In this document: positions 25,175 to 34,297 of the stretch, in pieces | How positions within the stretch are numbered: position 1 is the stretch's first letter | How the letters are laid out: each line of letters starts with the position of its first letter | Assembly (NCBI GenBank): GCA_963844325.1 | Contig: CAWJNV010000002.1 | Coordinates: 4,960,001-5,024,000 of the forward strand | Direction: 5' to 3' | Source of the DNA: CADCTQ01 sp963844325 | GTDB lineage: Bacteria > Bacteroidota > Bacteroidia > Cytophagales > 172606-1 | Length of the DNA stretch: 64,000 nt | Notes under the pieces: model-generated | Told to the model about the DNA's origin: nothing | Database searches by the model: none | The model's input: the letters and a program-made list of their open reading frames with translations, nothing else | Translations under genes and position numbers: made by a program

Positions 25175-27421
25175 TCACCGCCTTACCTCCGCCTTCCGGG
25201 CAATCTCCACGTCCGCCGCTACGTCGGGCCGCAGCTTTTCCCAGTGGAAGCGCCGGGCGTCGTCCTGTTCGCTGAAATGTACCAGGGGCATGTCGTTGTA
25301 GAGGGGCCGGGTCACGGCAACCACCGCGTCCCAATGGCGCAGCGCCCTTTCGAGGTGCCGCACGGCTTGCTGCCGGTTCGCCTCAGCGCCCCCCTGCCGG
25401 AACGTTTGCAGCGCCACCGCGCCGCGCAGCTTGGCGGCAAAGTACAGGCCCAGGTTCGCCCAGGCCCGCACGTCGGCCACCTCCCCTTGCAGGGCCGCGT
25501 TGCCCTTCGTCCGGAGGTGTTGAACCAGCCGGAGGGCTTCGGCGCAGTCCTTTTCGAGCCGGCCGGCCAGCACCGGCGGCGTCACCCGGCTCGTATCGAA
25601 AGAGCCGCCCGCCGCCAGCGTCTTTACGTACTCGGCCACCGACACGTAGGTAGGATCGGCCGGGGGTTGTTCGATCTGGCGGTCCACCGAGATGTAGGCC
25701 ATGCGGCCTTTGTTGAGGGCCATGAACCCTTCGCTGTAGAGCGTAAAATCCCAGGAGAAGTCGAAGGACGAAGCCAGCCGCAGCGGCGTGGCGCCGGCCA
25801 GGGCGTGGGCCGCCAGCAACGCCCCGGCCCCCTCCCCGTAGCGGCGCGTGAACTCATCGCGGAACGTCGCGTCGGGCGTGGACGGGTCGTAGAGCAGCCG
25901 GCCCCACAGCTTGTAAAACAGCCACTGCCGCTCGAACGCGTACCGCCAGGGCACCTCCGCGCCGGGGGCCGTAAAGTAATCCTTAGCCGGAATGTAGCAT
26001 TCGGAGCCCACGAAGTAGCCGCCCACGTACGGCTGCGTGTTGGCCGTGATGTGTTCCCGCACGAAGCCCGGCACGCCCCAGCGCAGGCAGAAAAAATCCT
26101 CGTTGCGGGCCATCCAGGCGATCTTGTAGTTTTTGGGGGCCGGCTCGAAGTACGTGTTGCTCAGCTTGCCGCCGTGCACCTTCACCAGCCGCGTGGACGA
26201 AAACGCGTGCGACCAGTTGAACTTGATCTCCGCCCAGATCGGCCCCTCGGGGAAGTCAATGGCTTCCATTGCCCCGCGGGTGATCTTTTCGGTTTCCACG
26301 CTGGTAGAGCCGCCCGTGCCCAGGTTGGCCGACAGCGGTACCCGGTGGATGAGTTTGACCTTGCGGTTCGCCCGGCGCATGCCTTCGAGGATGGTTTCGC
26401 CGAACCAGTCCTGGCGCTGCTGCGGGGTCATGCCGCCCATGCCTTCCCCGTGCGTAAAGCCCAGGCCCGTCAGGTCGGGGTATTCCTCCAGCACCTGCGT
26501 CACGCACTCCCGGGTGTAGCGTTTCACCAGCGCCGACGTATCGCCCTTCGCGTGAATGTTGTGTTCGGGGTTATCGGTCGCCACGCCGTACGCCTTCGAA
26601 AGCCCGGGGCTCACGAAGATGTTCCAGTTGACGAGGTAGGTATCAATGCCGCGTTCTTTGGCCATGCCGAAGATGCCCCGGTACAGCGCCTGCCATTCGG
26701 CCAGTTCCGCCTCGGGGAAGGGACAGGCTTCGGGGAAGTTTTTGGGCCGGATCATGAACGGGAACGGGTGCAGGTTCCAGAGGGTGAGGGCGTTGAACCG
26801 GTTTTGCACCATCATGTCGAGGAAGGCCCGCCAGAAGTCCAGGCTGCGGCAGGTCTGGTAGTGCTGGTCGAGGGCGTAGCTATGCCGGTAGGTGTCCCAG
26901 GGCAGGTTGAACTTGAGGGCCCGGAACGGCAGGTGCGGGCTTTCCCGGCGGGCCGTCACCTGTGAAAGCTTCACGCCGTTGCGCAGGTCTTCGGCCAGCG
27001 CCAGGGCGCCGTAGAGGAGCCCCCGGTCGTCGCCGCCTTCCACCGTCACGCGGGCGCCTTCCGGGCGGATGGCAAACGCCTCGCGGCCCAGCCCGGCCGC
27101 GTTCAGCGCCAATTGTACCGCGTACGCCGCCTCCCCGGACCCGGCATTGTACCCGCTTTCGGCCAATGCCCCCTCCAGCACCCGGGCCGCGTACGCCGCC
27201 TGTGGCGAAGCCGGGTCGTACTGCACCCGCACGGACGGGGTTGCTTTTTCCGCCCAACCCTTCCCGCCGGGCGGGGCAGCTTTGCCGGGAACCTCTCCCG
27301 CCACGCCGGCCGTGGTCAGCAGCAGGCAGGAGATCAGCACCAGGAACCGCCCGGCGGCCCACCGGAAGGCGGACCGGTAACCGGCGGCTGGTGCATCCAT
27401 TGCGTTAGGGGTTGGGAGCAT
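25175..27421 (-). CDS. Secreted alpha-glucuronidase-like / GH20-N-domain glycoside hydrolase
   Basis: The protein has 748 residues (an internal Met at 27400 is a possible start). The signal segment is FLVLISCLLLTTAGVAG. Residues about 50-150 form the GH20-type zincin-like N-terminal domain, with DDRGLLYGALALAEDL marking its end. A TIM-barrel-like region follows: PFRALKFNLPWDTYR, NRFNALTLWNLHPFPFM, GLGFTHGEGMGGM and IWAEIKFNWSHAFSSTR, with acidic residues in GFTHGEG and WAEIKFNW as catalytic candidates. It is probably a periplasmic or surface enzyme acting on uronic-acid or hexosamine linkages. The exact family is unassigned. Confidence 0.78.
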   Translation of the reverse strand: MLPTPNAMDAPAAGYRSAFRWAAGRFLVLISCLLLTTAGVAGEVPGKAAPPGGKGWAEKATPSVRVQYDPASPQAAYAARVLEGALAESGYNAGSGEAAYAVQLALNAAGLGREAFAIRPEGARVTVEGGDDRGLLYGALALAEDLRNGVKLSQVTARRESPHLPFRALKFNLPWDTYRHSYALDQHYQTCRSLDFWRAFLDMMVQNRFNALTLWNLHPFPFMIRPKNFPEACPFPEAELAEWQALYRGIFGMAKERGIDTYLVNWNIFVSPGLSKAYGVATDNPEHNIHAKGDTSALVKRYTRECVTQVLEEYPDLTGLGFTHGEGMGGMTPQQRQDWFGETILEGMRRANRKVKLIHRVPLSANLGTGGSTSVETEKITRGAMEAIDFPEGPIWAEIKFNWSHAFSSTRLVKVHGGKLSNTYFEPAPKNYKIAWMARNEDFFCLRWGVPGFVREHITANTQPYVGGYFVGSECYIPAKDYFTAPGAEVPWRYAFERQWLFYKLWGRLLYDPSTPDATFRDEFTRRYGEGAGALLAAHALAGATPLRLASSFDFSWDFTLYSEGFMALNKGRMAYISVDRQIEQPPADPTYVSVAEYVKTLAAGGSFDTSRVTPPVLAGRLEKDCAEALRLVQHLRTKGNAALQGEVADVRAWANLGLYFAAKLRGAVALQTFRQGGAEANRQQAVRHLERALRHWDAVVAVTRPLYNDMPLVHFSEQDDARRFHWEKLRPDVAADVEIARKAEVRR

Positions 27422-27641
27422 GGGAGTAAGGGTTTCCCAGAAGATAAGGGGAGCCGCGCCTGGGTTCCAAACAAAAGGGCGATTTTTTCCCTAAACTTCT
27501 TGCCGGGAGCTACCAGGCCCCTCCCTTGCTCTTTGCCGGGCTCCCGTACGGGTCTTTTCGCTTTCGTCCGATGCGGATTGGAGTACGCGTGGTTTATCTG
27601 CTGGGGACACTTGCAGAAGCCGTCGGTGGGGCACCAACGGC

Positions 27642-27691
27642 AAGGTGTGATTCAAAACCTGGCGGGAGCGCCTGATTCTGAATCACACCTT
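27642..27691. promoter_or_regulatory. Perfect 13-bp inverted repeat in the 27.4-27.9 kb gap
   Basis: AAGGTGTGATTCA (27642-27654) and TGAATCACACCTT (27679-27691) are exact complements, 24 bp apart. It could be an operator or a hairpin upstream of the glycoside hydrolase gene. The rest of 27422-27923 is non-coding, with T-rich tracts near 27727 and an AT-rich segment near 27860-27890. I see no gene there. Confidence 0.5.
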
Positions 27692-27923
27692 TGCTGGTTT
27701 GGAAATGCATTTTGCGAAACTGCTGCTTCTTTTTTTTCCGGGCAGCAATCACCCGGGCGTCAGGCAGCCATCCGGGCACACCGGTTGAGCTTAAAAAAGT
27801 ATTTTCTGGAAACGAATCTTACGCAAGGCAGCAGCAAACCACTTTGACAGCCAGTATTTTGCAAATGTAATTTTTGTATATTATCCGCATTTCCCTTTAC
27901 GAGCACCCTGATTGAATCACTGT

Positions 27924-28337
27924 TTACAAAGTGTTCAGCCAGGCTAGGGCCTGGTTCAGGTCCCGGAAGTACTGCAAGGAAACAGCCACTTCGTTTTTCA
28001 CCCGGCTGGTGACGTTTTTGGCCGAAGCCTCCCCGAAAATGTCTTCGGGCACGATCAGGGCGGAGTGCTTGAGACCCGCCTTGGTGATCTGGGGCATGTA
28101 GACCTGGCTGGTGTACTGCTGGTTTTCGGCGCTTAACACGCCCATCTTCCGCAAGTCAAACACAACTTTGGTGAAGCGGTGCTGGCGGACGAGTTCCACC
28201 TGTTTGTCCAGGTTCAGCCGGTATTCTTCGTTGGCAGCCCGGTTTTTGTAAGTTACCAGCAGGATACCTTCCAGCATCGACAGGCTAACGGAGCGGTTTT
28301 CAAACAGAATCTGCGTTTTTACTTCTACTTTTTCCAT
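27924..28337 (-). CDS. STAS/SpoIIAA-like domain protein
   Basis: The protein has 137 residues and no signal peptide. The alternation of strands and helices (LEGILLVTYKN; TKVVFDLRKMGVLS; KHSALIVPEDIFGEA; SLQYFRDLNQALAWL) matches the SpoIIAA/STAS-like family of small cytoplasmic proteins common in Bacteroidota. The C-terminal phenylalanine-to-AxxWL motif is typical. A signalling or anti-anti-sigma-like role is possible, but no partner lies nearby. It is divergent from the large repeat protein at 28480. Confidence 0.7.
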   Translation of the reverse strand: MEKVEVKTQILFENRSVSLSMLEGILLVTYKNRAANEEYRLNLDKQVELVRQHRFTKVVFDLRKMGVLSAENQQYTSQVYMPQITKAGLKHSALIVPEDIFGEASAKNVTSRVKNEVAVSLQYFRDLNQALAWLNTL

Positions 28338-28479
28338 AAAGAAAGGATGTTAAATGAAATTGATAAGAGAGTAAAAGTATGCTACCGCGCCTTTTCAAGC
28401 ATTTGCTTTTTGGCGCCTTTCCCACCCGTGTACCCATCCTGAACAATTCTCATTACGAGCAACTTGATTTAATTTTTAC

Positions 28480-31400
28480 ATGCATTACTGTACCCCTTCC
28501 CGGGCACGAAAGGCCCCCTGGCGGCTTTTCCGGGCCCTGCTGTCCCTCGCTTTGCTTGCCGGCGGCCCGCTGACGGCCCAGCCCACGTTGCTCAAAGACA
28601 TTAACACCAGCCCGGCCGGTTCGCTGCCCGAGCAGTTCGCCGAGATGAACGGCGCCCTGTACTTCATGGCAACCAGTGCGGCGGGCCGCGAACTCCACCG
28701 CACCGACGGCACGGCGGCCGGCACCTCCCTGGTCAAAGACATTTCGCCCCGCACCGACTTCCTGCCGTCCAACCTGCCCGACCGGCCGGTCGTAGTGGGA
28801 AACCTGCTCTTTTTCCGCAAAGACGACGGCGTCCACGGCACCGAACTCTGGAAGACGGACGGCACGGCAGCCGGCACGGCAATGGTCAAAGACGTCAATC
28901 CGGGCATTGCTTCCAGTACCCCAACGCTTTTCGGCCCCGCGGCCGTCAACGGGGTGCTGTATTTCGGGGCCAGCGACGGCAAAACGGGCCAGGAGCTTTG
29001 GCGCACCGACGGCACGGCAGACGGTACGGTCCTGGTCGCCGATGTTACCCCGGGGGCGGTAGGGTCAGACCTTACCAACTTCACGGCCTGCAAAGACCGG
29101 CTCTGTTTCATCAAGCGGGGCTCCGGCTCCCGCCAGCTCTGGCGCAGTGACGGCACGGCCGCCGGTACGGTGCTGGTCAAAGAACTGGCCAACGGCCTGA
29201 CCGAAATCGTGGAGGCCAACGGCATCCTCTACTTCGGCCTCATCAACGGCCCCAACGCCAGCGACGCCCTGTGGCGGTCGGATGGCACGGAGGCCGGCAC
29301 GTACAAGGTGAAAGACATGATTACGGGCAAGCTAAGCCCCGTGTCCAACACCCTGAGCAATCCCGTGAACAGCGGGGGCACGCTGTATTTTACCCAGCTC
29401 GACCAGGGATTGTGGAAGAGCGACGGCACGGCCGCCGGCACGGTACTCGTCCGGAGTCTCAACCCGCCCAATGAGCGGGCCGACGGCACCAGCATGGCGG
29501 CCTTTCCGGGCGGCGTGTACTTTAGCGCCTTCAGCAGCGCCACCGGCGATGAACTCTGGAAGAGCGACGGCACGGCGGCCGGCACGGTGCTGGTCAAAGA
29601 CATCAACCCCGGCACCGGCCATTCATTACCCGGGCACCTGACGCTGCTGAACGGCAAGCTGTACTTCGACGTCACCACTTCGTTCAACTCCCTGGAGCGG
29701 CAACTCTGGCAAAGCGACGGCACGGCGGCCGGTACGGTACTGGTCAAAGCCATCCCGTCGAGTTCCTTCGAAAGCCCCTTCAAACGCTGGACTACGTTCA
29801 ACAACCACCTCTACTTCGGCGCCAGCGACGCCACCCACGGCTTTGAACTGTGGAAGTCGGACGGTACGGCGGCGGGCACGGCAATGGTCAGTGACATTCA
29901 CGCCGGCTCGTACGGCGGCGAGTTGGCCGGCTACGCGGAAGCCGGCGGCAAGCTGTTTTTCACGGCGACTGAACAGGGCGCATTCTCCGACGGCGCCATT
30001 GCCGGTATGCTCTACCAAACGGACGGCACGCCGGGGGGCACGGCTTCGGTACACCAGGTCAATGTTCCCGGCTCCCTGTCGGGCGGCTACGGGATTACCA
30101 GCTTGCGCCCGAACCTGTTGTTGTACGCCAGCAGTGGCGGCCTCTACAAAACCAGCGGGACGGCGGGCAGCCAGAGCCTGCTGAAGACCTTCCGGTACAC
30201 GCCCATCCAGCTTACCAATGTGAACGGCACGCTGTACTTCGTGGCCGAAGACGATACGTACGGCGAAGCACTCTGGAAGAGCGACGGCACGGCGGCCGGC
30301 ACGGTACTGGTCAAAGACATCAACCCGGGCCGGAATTTCTTCCTCTATTCCGGCATGGTATCCCTGAACGGCCTGTTGTTTTTCCGGGTTGACGACGGCA
30401 CCCACGGCATGGACCTCTGGCGGAGCGACGGCACGGCCGCGGGTACGTTCCTGCTCAAGGATTTCGTGGGCACCGGCTTCGGGGAAGGCCCTTCGCTCCC
30501 GGTGTTCTACAAGGGTGAATATTATTTTGCCGCCGACGACGGCGTCCGGGGCCGGGAACTCTGGAAGACCGACGGCACGGCGGCCGGTACGGTGCTGGCC
30601 GCCGACGTCGCGGCGGGCTCAGCCAGTTCGGGGCCCGCCGCCCTGAGCGTCAACCCGGGCACCAATACCCTGTACTTTACGGCCAACGACGGTACGCACG
30701 GGCGGGAACTCTGGCGCAGCGACGGCACCCAGCACGGGACGGCGCTGGTGAAAGACAGCAACCCCAACGGCGACCTGATGATTCACAACCAGCTCCTGGC
30801 GCTGGGTGACGCCCAGGTATTCGTTGCCGACAACGGCGAGAACGGCCGCGAACTCTGGCGCACCGACGGCACGGCGGCGGGTACGCAACCGGTCAAGGAC
30901 ATTAACCCCGGGTCCGCCGACGCTTTCCCGGGCACTTACAGCCTGTGCCTGCTGAACGGGGTGGTGTACTTTGCGGCCAGCAACGGGACCCACGGCCTGG
31001 AGTTGTGGCGCAGCGACGGTACGGCCGCCGGCACGTTCATGCTGGCCGACCTGCTGCCCGGCCCCCTCAGTTCGACGCCCGCCCAATTTTACGGCTGGGG
31101 CGGCAACCTGTACTTCACGGCCACCGACGCCGCGCGGGGGCGGGAACTGTGGCGGTACACCCCGTCGGCCCTGCTCACCGTATTTACCGCCTCCCCCCTG
31201 TGCGCCGGCAGTACGCTCTCCGTCCCGTTCGATGCCGGCAAGCAGGTGTTCAACGCGGGCAACGTGTTTACGGTCCAGCTCTCCGACGCAAGTGGCAGCT
31301 TCCAGGCCCCCCAGGCCATCGGGACGCTGGCCGCAACGGGTCCGGCCGCCATCACCGCCACCCTTCCGGCGGGCGTAGCGTCCGGCAGCGGCTACCGCAT

Positions 31401-31938
31401 CCGCGTCAACGCCTCCTCCCCCGCCCTGACGGGGAGCGACAACGGCAACAACCTCACGGTTGCGGCCCCGCCCGTGGCTACTATCACCGCGACCGGGATG
31501 ACGCTCACGGCTTCGGAAGGGACGGCGTACCGCTGGTTCCTCGACGGGGCGGCCCTGGCCCCGGTCACCCGCACCCTCCAGGCGGAGCAAAGCGGCAGCT
31601 ACGCCGTGGAAGTGACCAACGACGCCGGGTGCGTGACCCGTTCGGCCGCGGTAACCGTGGAGGTAACGGGCATCGAGTCGCCCGTGACCGGCCCGTGGAC
31701 GGTATTTCCCAACCCGAGCGGCGGTCCCGTCACGGTAGCCTTTGCGGGGGCCTATTTGGGCGGCGCCCGGTTGACCCTGGTCGATGCGCGGGGCAAAACG
31801 GTACTCGCGGCAACCGTGCCGGCCAGGGCCGCCGGGAAAACGCTGCAACTGGACCTTACGCCCTACGCCCCGGGCGTGTACCTGCTGGTGCTGCACCGGG
31901 AAGGCAAGGCGGCCTGCCGGAAAATCGTGAAACGGTAA
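28480..31938 (+). CDS. Secreted ELWxTDGTxxGT-repeat protein with type IX sorting domain
   Basis: The protein has 1152 residues. A signal peptide (LLSLALLAGGPLTAQ) is followed by about twenty repeats of roughly 45-50 residues containing ELWKSDGTAAGTVLVKDI and LYFGASD-like strands, spanning residues 35-895 and probably folding as beta propellers. Then come an Ig-like region (about 900-1065) and a C-terminal type A sorting domain (WTVFPNPSGGPVTVAF to the basic end RKIVKR) that directs export through the Bacteroidota type IX system to the surface. It is probably an adhesin or structural surface protein. The repeats are well conserved at DNA level, so copy number may vary. Confidence 0.88.
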   Translation: MHYCTPSRARKAPWRLFRALLSLALLAGGPLTAQPTLLKDINTSPAGSLPEQFAEMNGALYFMATSAAGRELHRTDGTAAGTSLVKDISPRTDFLPSNLPDRPVVVGNLLFFRKDDGVHGTELWKTDGTAAGTAMVKDVNPGIASSTPTLFGPAAVNGVLYFGASDGKTGQELWRTDGTADGTVLVADVTPGAVGSDLTNFTACKDRLCFIKRGSGSRQLWRSDGTAAGTVLVKELANGLTEIVEANGILYFGLINGPNASDALWRSDGTEAGTYKVKDMITGKLSPVSNTLSNPVNSGGTLYFTQLDQGLWKSDGTAAGTVLVRSLNPPNERADGTSMAAFPGGVYFSAFSSATGDELWKSDGTAAGTVLVKDINPGTGHSLPGHLTLLNGKLYFDVTTSFNSLERQLWQSDGTAAGTVLVKAIPSSSFESPFKRWTTFNNHLYFGASDATHGFELWKSDGTAAGTAMVSDIHAGSYGGELAGYAEAGGKLFFTATEQGAFSDGAIAGMLYQTDGTPGGTASVHQVNVPGSLSGGYGITSLRPNLLLYASSGGLYKTSGTAGSQSLLKTFRYTPIQLTNVNGTLYFVAEDDTYGEALWKSDGTAAGTVLVKDINPGRNFFLYSGMVSLNGLLFFRVDDGTHGMDLWRSDGTAAGTFLLKDFVGTGFGEGPSLPVFYKGEYYFAADDGVRGRELWKTDGTAAGTVLAADVAAGSASSGPAALSVNPGTNTLYFTANDGTHGRELWRSDGTQHGTALVKDSNPNGDLMIHNQLLALGDAQVFVADNGENGRELWRTDGTAAGTQPVKDINPGSADAFPGTYSLCLLNGVVYFAASNGTHGLELWRSDGTAAGTFMLADLLPGPLSSTPAQFYGWGGNLYFTATDAARGRELWRYTPSALLTVFTASPLCAGSTLSVPFDAGKQVFNAGNVFTVQLSDASGSFQAPQAIGTLAATGPAAITATLPAGVASGSGYRIRVNASSPALTGSDNGNNLTVAAPPVATITATGMTLTASEGTAYRWFLDGAALAPVTRTLQAEQSGSYAVEVTNDAGCVTRSAAVTVEVTGIESPVTGPWTVFPNPSGGPVTVAFAGAYLGGARLTLVDARGKTVLAATVPARAAGKTLQLDLTPYAPGVYLLVLHREGKAACRKIVKR

Positions 31939-32086
31939 TTCTCCCGAAACATTTTGCGGTACGACGGGCACGAACCGGCGGAAGCGGGTCCTTGCATCCA
32001 ATCCGCAGAGACCATCCCGGCGCAGGCCGGCCAGCACCTGGACCGCACCGCCCCATCCTTCCTCACCTTCCCCGACCGCTCCTGCG

Positions 32087-33766
32087 CTACTTATTGATTT
32101 CCACTTCGCTGCCGCCCGTGTAGTGGAGCCGTACCACGCCGCCCTTGCCGAGCGGTTCCCAGGTCCAGGCGCCGGCTTTGGCGTCTTTCCCCTCGGGCAG
32201 GGCTTTGCCGTCTACCCGGATCGACTTGGGTTTGGCCGACAGGCGGAGCACGGCTTTCCCGGCCGCGTCGTAGGTGCGGAAGCGGACCCCGCCGTTGCCG
32301 TAGGCAATCTGCTGGACGGCGGAAACCGAACGCAGCAGGTGGTCTTCGCCGGCGGGGGCCCACTCGGGCACGGCGGCCAGGCCCTCCATGAAGTGCTTGA
32401 TGTAGTCGCTGTAGCCGTCCGAAAACCAGGTGCCCGGCCAGGTGGGTCCTACCCGTACCACGCCGTTGGGATCGGTGGCGTACGTGGCCCAGTTGAAGTA
32501 ATCCGTCGCTTCCTTTTTGTACCGCGGGTCCTTCGTCCGTTCGTAGAGCAGGGCGCACACGGAGGCGTAGCGGGCCGTGTGGCTGCCCATCGGCACGTAG
32601 CACCAGGTTTGTTCGCGGATGGCCGTGGTGCCCTCCGTACCGAACACACTGGCGACCCAGCGCACCAGGGCCAGCGGGTTGTTGTCCGGGTCGGGGTCCA
32701 TTTCGGGGTGTTTGAGCAGGTAGCGGGCCGTTTCCAGCGGAATGTTGTTGACGCGGTTGCTGTGGTCGGGGTCATTGGCAATGTCCTCAAAGTAGCCGTT
32801 CCAGATGTAGGTCTTCATCGGCCCGCTCTTGGAGAAAAGCCATTTCCAGGCCACGTCGCGGGCTTTCCCGTAGGCGTTGGTGCGGGCCGTGTCCAGTCGG
32901 AGCCGGTCGCGGGTGCGCAGCAGTTCGTCGAAGAGGCGGACGGGCTCCACCACGTTGGCCGTGTACTCGTCGTGCACCAGCCCGGTGCGGGCATTGAGCC
33001 GGAATGGCCAGGGCGACTTGCGGATGTTCACTTCCGAAAAATACTCCAGGCCGCCGGTTACGGGCCGCACGTGTTTGGCCAGGGCGTCGGCGCACGCCAG
33101 GGCCGCTTGCAGGTACTTGTCCTGGCCCGTCACCTGGTAAAACTTCAGGTAGGCGTAGCCCATTTCGCCCACTTTGTCGGGCTCCACGCCGTGCAGGCCG
33201 TCGCCGCGCATCCCTTCCTTTTCCCACTTGGTGGCGCCCTGGTAGGTTTTCTCGAAGGGGTCGGCGCTGGCGTAGGGCACACCCGCCCAGGGCCAGCCGG
33301 CCGGCGTGGTGCCGTTGGCGAGTTGGTAGTCGAGCATTTCGCGGACCACCCGCACGTAGGCCGTGTCGCCCGTGTAAGGCATGTAATCGAGCACCAGGCT
33401 CTGCACCATGCCCGCGTACACGCAGGCCGGGTTGTGCATCCAGTCTTCCCCGGTTTTGCCCGCTTCGAAATCCTGTTGGCTGCGCTTGTGCGGCCCCTCG
33501 AAGCAGCAGGTCACCAGGTACATTTTCAGGCCCGTGCGGTGGTCAACCGGGGTGCCCGATTTGATGAATTCGGCCGCCAGCCGGGACACGTGGGCGTAGG
33601 CCGCGCCGGGCGTCGCGGGCTGGTACCAGGCCAGCAGGTTGCCGCCCCGGTCTTTCTGCGCCCGGTGGGCCCCCAGCGAATCGGCAGATTGCGGGGCCGT
33701 GGTCTGGGCGCGGTTGGGGTGAAGCACGGCGGCGCATAACAGGGCGGCAAGCAGGTATTTGGTCAT
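32087..33766 (-). CDS. Secreted protein with alpha/alpha-toroid-like domain
   Basis: The protein has 559 residues from MTKYLLAALLCAAVL; the open frame upstream is not credible. The signal peptide ends near NRAQ. The long helical middle (DTAYVRVVREMLDYQLANG; DKYLQAALACADALAKHV; TANVVEPVRLFDELLRT) resembles (alpha/alpha)6 sugar-active enzymes. The last 90 residues (VRFRTYDAAGKAVLRLSAKP) form a beta domain. The enzyme family is not identified. It is divergent from the SusC/SusD pair, consistent with a polysaccharide utilisation locus. Confidence 0.7.
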   Translation of the reverse strand: MTKYLLAALLCAAVLHPNRAQTTAPQSADSLGAHRAQKDRGGNLLAWYQPATPGAAYAHVSRLAAEFIKSGTPVDHRTGLKMYLVTCCFEGPHKRSQQDFEAGKTGEDWMHNPACVYAGMVQSLVLDYMPYTGDTAYVRVVREMLDYQLANGTTPAGWPWAGVPYASADPFEKTYQGATKWEKEGMRGDGLHGVEPDKVGEMGYAYLKFYQVTGQDKYLQAALACADALAKHVRPVTGGLEYFSEVNIRKSPWPFRLNARTGLVHDEYTANVVEPVRLFDELLRTRDRLRLDTARTNAYGKARDVAWKWLFSKSGPMKTYIWNGYFEDIANDPDHSNRVNNIPLETARYLLKHPEMDPDPDNNPLALVRWVASVFGTEGTTAIREQTWCYVPMGSHTARYASVCALLYERTKDPRYKKEATDYFNWATYATDPNGVVRVGPTWPGTWFSDGYSDYIKHFMEGLAAVPEWAPAGEDHLLRSVSAVQQIAYGNGGVRFRTYDAAGKAVLRLSAKPKSIRVDGKALPEGKDAKAGAWTWEPLGKGGVVRLHYTGGSEVEINK

Positions 33767-33835
33767 GGACAGGGGTTTAGGCTCGAATCGGACAATAGGG
33801 TACAAGGGCCGGGCAACCGGGCGGGCCAAATATAA

Positions 33836-33872
33836 ATTTCTGTATACAGATACGCAACCTGTTCGTATACAA
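33836..33872. promoter_or_regulatory. GTATAC palindromic sites upstream of the 32-kb gene
   Basis: CTGTATACAG (33840-33849) is a perfect palindrome, and a second GTATAC lies at 33865-33870, 23 bp on. The surrounding 530-bp gap (33767-34297) is otherwise GC-rich, then AT-rich around 34030-34080 with a TAAAAGC/GCTTTTA pair. I see no gene in it. The sites could bind a regulator of either flanking transcript. Confidence 0.4.
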
Positions 33873-34297
33873 AAATGTGGGCAATGTACGACGCCTTCTC
33901 CCCCGGGTCATACCATGCCGGCCGGTGCTACCGGTTGGGTGCCGGCCCGGCAGGGAAAGTTGGTGCCGCTCGAATTCGTACGCAGGTCCTGGCACCAGGA
34001 AGGGATGCCCGGGCCGGGGTTTGGTGCGAAAAAAAATTTATAAAAGCCAGTATATAACCAAACAAAGCTGCTTTTAGATTAAACCGGGGTTGCCCCTGCC
34101 CTTCCGCGTTCACGTTTGCCCGCCAATCAACCATACCAGAAGATTAACACTTTCAAGCAACCAGTCCGTCACCCCGCCGGGACGACGGAGGCGGCGTTTA
34201 CGGCAAGCCTTTCGTCCGCTCCTCTGAGTACCTGAGTAAAATCAGTTTATACTATCAACATCTCCTTACCTACTCATTTTAAACTTTACTCCCTGCT

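Noticed and set aside
25127..26965. Plus-strand frame of about 610 codons opposite the glycoside hydrolase gene
   Set aside because: Shadow frame rich in Val, Arg, His and Gly without domains. The minus strand holds the signal peptide and enzyme.
33759..34134. Small frames in the gap between the 32-kb gene and susC
   Set aside because: Overlapping short frames on both strands, without conserved-looking composition or start signals.
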